64,000 nt of DNA from Mesorhizobium sp. NFR06 (GTDB lineage: Bacteria; Pseudomonadota; Alphaproteobacteria; Rhizobiales; Rhizobiaceae): positions 169,214-233,213 of the forward strand of contig NZ_FOVT01000009.1 in the NCBI RefSeq assembly GCF_900115245.1, written 5' to 3'. Positions within the stretch are counted from its first letter, which is position 1. The number at the start of each line of letters is the position of its first letter. The notes under the pieces are model-generated. The model was not told the origin of the DNA. It saw nothing but the letters and a program-made list of their open reading frames with translations, and did not search any database. The position numbers were made by a program, and so were the translations under genes. Shown piece after piece: positions 58,234 to 64,000 of the stretch.

Positions 58234-59139
58234 ATGAATATCGCGCTCACGCATCTGCAGCGGCTTGAGGCCGAATCCATCCACATCTTCCGCGAGGTCG
58301 CGGCATCCTTCTCCAAGCCGGTGATGCTCTACTCGGTCGGCAAGGATTCCTCGGTGCTGATGCACCTGGCGATGAAGGCTTTCTATCCGGCCAAGCCGCC
58401 TTTCCCGTTCCTGCATGTCGACACGACCTGGAAGTTCCGCGAGATGATCGCCTTTCGCGATCAGATGGCGCAGAAGCTCGGCTTCGACCTGCTCGTCCAT
58501 GTCAACGAGGACGGCGTGCGCGACGGCATCAATCCCTTCGACCACGGCTCCAACACCCACACCCATGTGATGAAGACGGTGGCGCTGCGCCAGGCGCTGG
58601 ACAAATACGGTTTCGACGCTGCTTTCGGTGGCGCCCGCCGCGATGAAGAGAAGTCGCGCGCCAAGGAGCGTATCTTCTCCTTCCGCAACGCCCAGCATGC
58701 CTGGGACCCGAAGAACCAGCGGCCGGAGATGTGGAAGATCTTCAACACCCGCATCGCGCCCGGCGAATCGATCCGCGTCTTCCCGCTGTCCAACTGGACC
58801 GAGCTCGACATCTGGCAGTACATCCTGCAGGAGAACATCCCGATCGTGCCGCTTTACTTCGCCAAGGAGCGTCCGGTGGTCGAGCGCGATGGCATGCTGA
58901 TCATGAAGGATGACGATCGCATGCAACTGCGCTCCGGCGAGACGATCGAGAATCGCCTTGTGCGCTTCCGCACGCTGGGCTGCTACCCGCTGACCGGCGC
59001 CATCGAGTCGGACGCCGATACGCTTGACGCGATCGTCGGCGAGATGTTGACCGCCCGCACGTCCGAGCGCCAGGGCCGCCTTATCGACCGCGACGAAGCA
59101 GGTTCGATGGAAAAGAAGAAGCGCGAGGGTTATTTCTGA
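58234..59139 (+). CDS. cysD: Sulfate adenylyltransferase subunit 2
   Basis: A 301-residue PP-loop ATP sulfurylase subunit. The PP-motif is [17 protein letters not shown] (about residues 34-50), with [12 protein letters not shown] and [17 protein letters not shown] following. With CysN it makes APS from sulfate and ATP. The ATG at 58234 gives the family N-terminus [14 protein letters not shown]; a long frame upstream is not coding. The 277-bp upstream gap should hold the operon promoter. cysNC starts two bases after the stop. Confidence 0.96.
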   Translation: MNIALTHLQRLEAESIHIFREVAASFSKPVMLYSVGKDSSVLMHLAMKAFYPAKPPFPFLHVDTTWKFREMIAFRDQMAQKLGFDLLVHVNEDGVRDGINPFDHGSNTHTHVMKTVALRQALDKYGFDAAFGGARRDEEKSRAKERIFSFRNAQHAWDPKNQRPEMWKIFNTRIAPGESIRVFPLSNWTELDIWQYILQENIPIVPLYFAKERPVVERDGMLIMKDDDRMQLRSGETIENRLVRFRTLGCYPLTGAIESDADTLDAIVGEMLTARTSERQGRLIDRDEAGSMEKKKREGYF

Positions 59140-59141
59140 TA

Positions 59142-61079
59142 ATGCGCCACATCATGGCCAAGAGCCTCGCCTCGACCGATTCCATCCGCGACTACATGGC
59201 CGCGCAGGAGAAGAAGTCGCTGCTGCGCTTCCTCACCTGCGGTTCGGTAGACGACGGCAAGTCGACGCTGATCGGCCGGCTGCTTTCCGACACCAAGCAG
59301 ATTTTCGAGGACCAGCTCGCGGCGCTCGAAAAGGACTCGCGCAAGCACGGCACAACCGGTGACGACATCGACTTCGCGCTCCTGGTCGACGGCCTGGAGG
59401 CGGAGCGGGAGCAGGGCATCACCATCGACGTCGCCTACCGCTTCTTTGCTACGCCGAAGCGCAAGTTCATCGTCGCCGACACGCCCGGCCATGAGCAGTA
59501 CACGCGCAACATGGCGACCGGCGCCTCGACCGCGGATCTCGCCATCGTGCTGATCGACGCGCGCCAGGGTGTGCTGCGCCAGACCAGGCGCCATTCCATC
59601 ATCGCCTCGCTGCTCGGCATCCGCCACATCGTGCTTGCGGTCAACAAGATCGACCTGGTCGGCTTCGACAAGGCCATGTTCGACCAGATCGTCGCCGACT
59701 ATGGCGAGTTCGCGCGGGGGCTCGGCTTCGTCAGCGTCGTGCCGATCCCGATGTCGGCACGCTTCGGCGACAACGTCACCAGCCGTTCGGAGCGCACGCC
59801 CTGGTATTCCGGCCCGTCGCTGATCGAGCATCTGGAAACCGTGTCGGTCGACGAGGCCGCCATCGAACTGCCGTTCCGCTTTCCTGTCCAGTATGTGAAC
59901 CGCCCGAACCTCGATTTCCGCGGCTTCGCAGGCACCATCGCCTCGGGCACCGTCGCGCAGGGCGACGAAGTCGTCGTTGCCAAGTCAGGCAAGGCGTCCC
60001 GCGTCAGGCGCATCGTCGCGCATGGCGGCGACCTCGAGCAGGCGGTTGCCGGCCAGGCGATCACGCTCGTCCTGGAGGACGAGGTCGAGGTGTCGCGCGG
60101 CAACTTGCTGGTGTCGCCGGCAGCGCGACCCCAGGTCGCCGACCAGTTCGCCGCCAACATCGTCTGGTTCGACGAGCAGGCGCTGCTGCCCGGCCGATCC
60201 TACGTTCTGCGTACCGAAACCGATCAGGTCAGTGCCACCGTCACCGAGCTCAAATACCGGGTCAACGTCAACGATTTCGCGCATGAGGCGGCGAAGTCGC
60301 TCGACCTCAACGAGGTCGGCGTCTGCAACCTCTCGACCAGGGCGCCGATCGCCTTCGATCCCTTCGCCGAGAACCGCACCACCGGCGCTTTCATCCTCAT
60401 CGATCGCATCACCAACGCCACCGTCGGCGCCGGCATGATCCTGCATTCGCTGCGCCGTGCGGAAAACATCCACTGGCAGTCGCTCGACGTCGGCAAGCGC
60501 GGCCGCTCCGACCTGAAGAACCAGCGCCCGGCCGTGTTCTGGTTCACCGGGCTCTCCGGTTCGGGTAAGTCGACCATCGCCAACCTGTTCGAGAAGAAGC
60601 TGTTCGCGTCCGGCCGCCACACCTACATCCTCGACGGCGACAATGTCCGTCACGGCCTCAACCGCGATCTCGGCTTCACCGACGCCGACCGCGTTGAAAA
60701 TATCCGCCGTGTCGCCGAGGTGGCCAAGCTGATGGCCGATGCCGGCCTGATCGTCATCGTCTCCTTCATCTCCCCCTTCGCCGCCGAGCGGCGCGTGGCG
60801 CGCGAACTGATGGCCGAAGGCGAGTTCGTCGAGGTGTTCGTCGACACACCGTTCGAGGAATGCGCCCGCCGCGATCCGAAGGGCCTCTACGCGCGTGCCT
60901 TGAGCGGCGAGATCAAGAACTTCACCGGTGTCGATTCGCCCTATGAGGCGCCGCAGAACCCGGAAATCCATCTGAAGACGCTCGGCAAGAAGCCGGAAGA
61001 GATGGCGGAAGCCCTGGAGCACTGGCTGAATGAGCGCGACATTGCCGAGGACCAGTACGACAATGGCGGCGGTATCTGA
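59142..61079 (+). CDS. cysNC: Bifunctional sulfate adenylyltransferase subunit 1 / APS kinase
   Basis: A 645-residue fusion. Residues 27-440 are a CysN GTPase of the EF-Tu type: G1 GSVDDGKST (34-42), G3 DTPGHEQY, G4 NKID. From about residue 455 an APS kinase follows, with P-loop GLSGSGKST (470-478) and the PAPS-site [15 protein letters not shown]. It activates ATP sulfurylase and makes PAPS. The fusion matches NodQ/CysNC of rhizobia. A second in-frame ATG lies four codons in. It overlaps cysQ by 17 bases. Confidence 0.96.
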   Translation: MRHIMAKSLASTDSIRDYMAAQEKKSLLRFLTCGSVDDGKSTLIGRLLSDTKQIFEDQLAALEKDSRKHGTTGDDIDFALLVDGLEAEREQGITIDVAYRFFATPKRKFIVADTPGHEQYTRNMATGASTADLAIVLIDARQGVLRQTRRHSIIASLLGIRHIVLAVNKIDLVGFDKAMFDQIVADYGEFARGLGFVSVVPIPMSARFGDNVTSRSERTPWYSGPSLIEHLETVSVDEAAIELPFRFPVQYVNRPNLDFRGFAGTIASGTVAQGDEVVVAKSGKASRVRRIVAHGGDLEQAVAGQAITLVLEDEVEVSRGNLLVSPAARPQVADQFAANIVWFDEQALLPGRSYVLRTETDQVSATVTELKYRVNVNDFAHEAAKSLDLNEVGVCNLSTRAPIAFDPFAENRTTGAFILIDRITNATVGAGMILHSLRRAENIHWQSLDVGKRGRSDLKNQRPAVFWFTGLSGSGKSTIANLFEKKLFASGRHTYILDGDNVRHGLNRDLGFTDADRVENIRRVAEVAKLMADAGLIVIVSFISPFAAERRVARELMAEGEFVEVFVDTPFEECARRDPKGLYARALSGEIKNFTGVDSPYEAPQNPEIHLKTLGKKPEEMAEALEHWLNERDIAEDQYDNGGGI

Positions 61080-61869
61080 CGACGAGGCGATGCTGGGTGT
61101 TTTCGAACGCCTGGCGCTGGAGGCCGGGCGCGAGGTGATGCGGGTCTTCCATGAAGGCTGCACCGTCGACAGCAAGGCCGACTCCTCGCCGGTGACGGAG
61201 GCCGACCGCGAAAGCGAGAGGATCATCCTTGCAGGACTGCGCGCCGCCTATCCGGACATCCCTTGCGTGGCCGAGGAAGAGGTCGCGGCGGGTATCGCGA
61301 CGCCCGATCTCGACGGCGCCTTCTTCCTGATCGATCCGCTCGACGGCACCAAGGAATTCGTCAACCGCCGCACCGATTTCACCGTCAACATCGCGCTGGT
61401 CCGCCATGGTGTGCCCGAAGTCGGCGTCGTGTTCGCGCCGTGCACCGGGCGCTTCTTCAGCGGCCGGCCGGGCAAGGCCGAGGCGATCGACGTCGACGCC
61501 GATTATCGCATCACCCGCCGCCGGCCGATCAGCGTGCGAGAGGGAGGCACGCCGCTCGCCGTCGTGGCCAGCCGCTCGCACAACACGCCGGAAACCGAAG
61601 CCTTCATCCGCGATCTCGGCGCCGCCGAGATCGTCTCGATCGGCTCGTCGCTGAAATTCTGCCTGCTCGCCGCAGCGGAAGCCGACGTCTACCCGCGCTT
61701 TGGCCGCACCATGGAATGGGATACGGCAGCGGGCGATGCGGTGCTGCGCGCCGCCGGCGGCATGACGCGCACGCTGGACGGCGAGCCGCTGGTCTACGGC
61801 AAGCGCAACCAGGCCGGCGACACGGATTTCGCCAATCCGCATTTCATTGCGACGGGTAAGGGCGCGTAA
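61063..61869 (+). CDS. cysQ: 3'(2'),5'-bisphosphate nucleotidase CysQ
   Basis: A 268-residue inositol-monophosphatase-family enzyme that removes the 3'-phosphate from PAP, the by-product of sulfate transfer or PAPS reduction. Metal motifs are EADRESE, the key DPLDGTKEF and the C-terminal [15 protein letters not shown]. It starts 17 bases before the cysNC stop in another frame, so the two are coupled. A hairpin terminator follows 32 bases after the stop. Confidence 0.94.
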   Translation: MAAVSDDEAMLGVFERLALEAGREVMRVFHEGCTVDSKADSSPVTEADRESERIILAGLRAAYPDIPCVAEEEVAAGIATPDLDGAFFLIDPLDGTKEFVNRRTDFTVNIALVRHGVPEVGVVFAPCTGRFFSGRPGKAEAIDVDADYRITRRRPISVREGGTPLAVVASRSHNTPETEAFIRDLGAAEIVSIGSSLKFCLLAAAEADVYPRFGRTMEWDTAAGDAVLRAAGGMTRTLDGEPLVYGKRNQAGDTDFANPHFIATGKGA

Positions 61870-61901
61870 CCTCCCAGCTTGAGGGCCGGCAGGCCAGAGG
61901 G

Positions 61902-61930
61902 GTCGCCGCGCGTGAAGCGGCGACTTTCTC
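61902..61930 (+). terminator. Hairpin terminator after cysDNCQ
   Basis: GTCGCCGC (61902-61909) pairs with GCGGCGAC (61917-61924) across a seven-base loop, followed by TTTCTC. The T-run is short, but position and stem fit the operon end. Confidence 0.65.
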
Positions 61931-62104
61931 GTTCGTTTCGCTCCCGGCAACACGGCTGTCGGCTCTCATCGGCTTGATCGAGCCCGGCTTACCCAATCCG
62001 GCCAACCGGCCCGATCGGCTCTGGCACCGTCCAGTCAAGACAATGTGGTCCGCAGTGCGATGCGCCTCGCAAGCTGCGTCTGATGAAGAAGCCTTCCGCA
62101 CCCC

Positions 62105-62401
62105 TCACGAGAGGTCTGCGTTGCTGATCTTTGGCCCTGTCATCCACGGCGGTGCCGGAGGCACGTCCTTGATGACGCCGATCTTGCGGGCCCAAGCCGT
62201 AAAGGCCTTGTGCGCGGCCTCGACAGGCTTCCGGCCGTCGTAGGCCGAGTAGCACGCCTCACAGGCCGCCGCGTGAAGGAGCCCACGCCTTTCCACGGGC
62301 CATTCTTCCAAAAACTCAATAGCATCCATCACGCAGTCGATCTTTTGGATGTAGCCATCCTCTCCTACGAAAACCGGCCGCTTGAAAGCATCACTTTCCA
62401 T
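62105..62401 (-). CDS. DUF982 domain protein
   Basis: A 98-residue protein of the DUF982 family, found largely in Rhizobiales, with the pattern LEEWPVERRGLLHAAACEAC (W, P, R-G and a histidine), then KPVEAAHKAFTAWARKIGV. Function unknown; these small proteins are common near mobile or symbiosis regions. It stands alone. The gap to cysQ (235 bp) holds only the operon terminator; the 197-bp gap upstream shows nothing recognisable. Confidence 0.85.
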   Translation of the reverse strand: MESDAFKRPVFVGEDGYIQKIDCVMDAIEFLEEWPVERRGLLHAAACEACYSAYDGRKPVEAAHKAFTAWARKIGVIKDVPPAPPWMTGPKISNADLS

Positions 62402-62598
62402 GGTGACCTCCCTTCAACAACTGACCCTGGTGATCGTTTCGGAGACGTATTTCTCCTGTTCGAACACCTGAATGCCGGGCTGGACACAAGGGAAAAGATT
62501 GGAAGCACCTCTTTTCAATTCAAGAGGAGCAGCCGAGACGAAGGCACCTCGATAGCGCAGTGAGCATCGAATGGCGGGCCTGCTTCCGTGGTCACGAA

Positions 62599-64000
62599 CT
62601 AAGAGCGAACGACCAGCGGCACCAGGCCCTCGTGCCGCTCGTCGAGATAGCAGACGACCCGGTCGCCGACGCGCTGGAAATTGAGATCGACCTTTGCCTC
62701 GCCCACGGCCAGGTGCCGGATGACGATGTTGTCGATGCCTATCGGCAACCGTGGGCGTTCGACATTGATCTCGCGCTTCCAACCATCGATGCGGATCCCC
62801 AGACAGGCCTGCAGCATCATGAAGGCGGAGCCGGCCGACCATGCCTGCGGCAGACAGGCGACGGGATACGCGATCGGTGCATCGCCGATGGCCCGCGTAA
62901 AGCCGCAGAACAGCTCCGGAAGCCGCATATGGAAACGGACCGCCGCCTCGAACATGCTGCTCATAAGCTTCACGACACTGGTGCGCTCCTGGTAGCGGGC
63001 GAGCCCAGCGGCGCAGATTGCCGTATCGTGCGGCCAGATCGAGCCGTTGTGATAGGACATTGGATTGAATGGAAGCTCGTCGTCGGCCAACGTGCGAACG
63101 CCCCAACCGCTGTTGAGATGGCCCGACAGCAGCTGCGCGGCAATTGATTGGGCCCGTTGCGCTGACGGCAGCCCGACATACAGCAGGTGACCGGCGTTGG
63201 AGGCCCGCACCGCGCATTGCTTGCCTTCTCCGTCGATTGCCAAGGCGTAGAAATTGCGGTCGGGCATCCAAAACTGCGTCTCCACCGCGTTGCGGATCCT
63301 TTCTGCCATGCCGCTCCAGTGCGCTGCCTTGGCGACATCGCCGCGCTTGGCGGCCAGCGCAGCCATGCCTTGATAGGCTGCGAAGACGTAACCTTGCACC
63401 TCCACCAGTGCGATTGGTCCCTTGGGGATCGTGCCATCGGAACGGAAGATAGCGTCTGCGCTGTCCTTCCAGCCCTGGTTGAAAAGCCCCGTATCTGCCG
63501 CCCTGCTATAGGTCACGAAACCGTCTCCGTTGCGGGCTCCGACCTCCTCCATCCACGCGACGGCCGCACACAGCGAATCCCACATGCGATCGACGAACTC
63601 GTCATTGCCCGTGCGATCGGCATAGGACCAGGCCAGGTAAACATAGAGCGGAGTGGTGTCGACGCCGCCGTAATAGCGGCCGAACGGCAGCTCGCGCAGC
63701 ACAGCCATTTCCCCCTTGCGCGTTTCATGCATGATCTTGCCGGGCTCGGCATCGTCAAATATCGAAGTCTCTGTCGATTGATAGCGGGCAAGGAACGCCA
63801 GCACCCCGCGGGCAAGCTCGGGGTTCAGCCACAGCATCTGCAAGGCGGAAATGACGCCGTCGCGCCCGAAGGCGGTCGAGAACCAGGGAATACCGGCGTA
63901 TGGATATGGCCCCGTCTCCAGATCGGTGGTCAGCAACGCAATGTCGGCGCGCGTGCGCGCGAGCCAGTCATTGAACACGCGGCCGGAGCTGAAGACCGTG
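62599..64000 (-). CDS. Amylo-alpha-1,6-glucosidase / glycogen-debranching-like enzyme, C-terminal part
   Basis: At least 465 C-terminal residues, with the reading frame open to the right window edge, so the N-terminal part is missing. The visible part is an (alpha/alpha)6 barrel of the bacterial GDE_C type: WFSTAFGRDGVISALQMLW, PFGRYYGGVDTTPLYVYLAWSY, and SYHNGSIWPHDTAICAAGL, with acidic residues placed as expected for glycoside hydrolysis. The substrate may be glycogen or another glucan. A short beta extension closes the protein. No downstream partner is coupled to it. Confidence 0.88.
   Translation of the reverse strand, partial: TVFSSGRVFNDWLARTRADIALLTTDLETGPYPYAGIPWFSTAFGRDGVISALQMLWLNPELARGVLAFLARYQSTETSIFDDAEPGKIMHETRKGEMAVLRELPFGRYYGGVDTTPLYVYLAWSYADRTGNDEFVDRMWDSLCAAVAWMEEVGARNGDGFVTYSRAADTGLFNQGWKDSADAIFRSDGTIPKGPIALVEVQGYVFAAYQGMAALAAKRGDVAKAAHWSGMAERIRNAVETQFWMPDRNFYALAIDGEGKQCAVRASNAGHLLYVGLPSAQRAQSIAAQLLSGHLNSGWGVRTLADDELPFNPMSYHNGSIWPHDTAICAAGLARYQERTSVVKLMSSMFEAAVRFHMRLPELFCGFTRAIGDAPIAYPVACLPQAWSAGSAFMMLQACLGIRIDGWKREINVERPRLPIGIDNIVIRHLAVGEAKVDLNFQRVGDRVVCYLDERHEGLVPLVVRS

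Noticed and set aside
58234..61079. Reading cysD-cysNC as symbiotic nodP-nodQ
   Set aside because: The genes fit, but no nod genes or nod-box are in the window and cysQ is coupled, which favours general PAPS metabolism.

Overview
The window is high-GC alphaproteobacterial chromosome, most likely a Mesorhizobium-type member of the Rhizobiales. This rests on a CcrM-type beta-class adenine methyltransferase with rhizobial sequence features, the thrC / M16 peptidase / GNAT gene order, DUF982, DUF1127, DUF427 and DUF1499 proteins, dispersed intergenic palindromes of the rhizobial type, and strongly G/C-ending codons. No species name can be read from sequence alone.

Layout. 1-22.8 kb is mostly housekeeping: a partial periplasmic sensor, GNAT acetyltransferase, M16 peptidase and threonine synthase (minus strand); a lipoprotein; a winged-helix/TPR regulator facing a cupin; two HAD hydrolases around ccrM; mutY opposite a DUF721/DciA protein; a Tat-lipoprotein DsbA-like protein next to smc; a HAD phosphatase fused to a HerA-like ATPase; an AraC regulator facing an SDR; a MocR regulator that has lost its 5' end; a DUF1127 peptide behind a hairpin-rich leader; a TSUP transporter with an odd tail; and tRNA-Gln(TTG).

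22.9-36.8 kb is a surface polysaccharide (probably O-antigen) region. It holds two GT4 glycosyltransferases, a sulfotransferase, two FkbM-type methyltransferases, a Wzm/Wzt exporter, another glycosyltransferase, and phosphomannomutase, ManC, Gmd and Rmd for GDP-D-rhamnose. About 25.2-31.9 kb is visibly poorer in G+C than its surroundings, most strongly in the FkbM gene at 26.8-28.0 kb, which fits acquired strain-variable DNA.

36.9-48.9 kb returns to ordinary genes: VOC protein, pyruvate phosphate dikinase, a tandem pair of GT9 glycosyltransferases, polysaccharide deacetylase, DUF427, acyl-CoA synthetase, DUF1499, MBL-fold hydrolase and BioY. 49-58 kb is a second polysaccharide block: dTDP-L-rhamnose operon rfbACBD with overlapping stops and starts, a CapD/WbpM-type dehydratase, a PglC-like sugar transferase, an epimerase and an O-antigen ligase-like protein. 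58.2-61.9 kb is cysD-cysNC-cysQ (PAPS synthesis and PAP removal). The window ends with a DUF982 protein and the C-terminal part of a glycogen-debranching-like enzyme cut by the right edge.

The genes can be read together as a surface-glycan programme: GDP-D-rhamnose and dTDP-L-rhamnose supply, lipid-linked initiation (CapD, sugar transferase), chain assembly (GTs), methylation and possible sulfation (FkbM proteins, sulfotransferase, PAPS genes), ABC export and ligation. No CRISPR array, insertion sequence, phage or complete new defence system was seen. The main leads are a palindromic repeat family with compensating arm changes, a hairpin between a Shine-Dalgarno and its start codon, the truncated MocR beside a structured leader, and a LexA-type box before a VOC gene.
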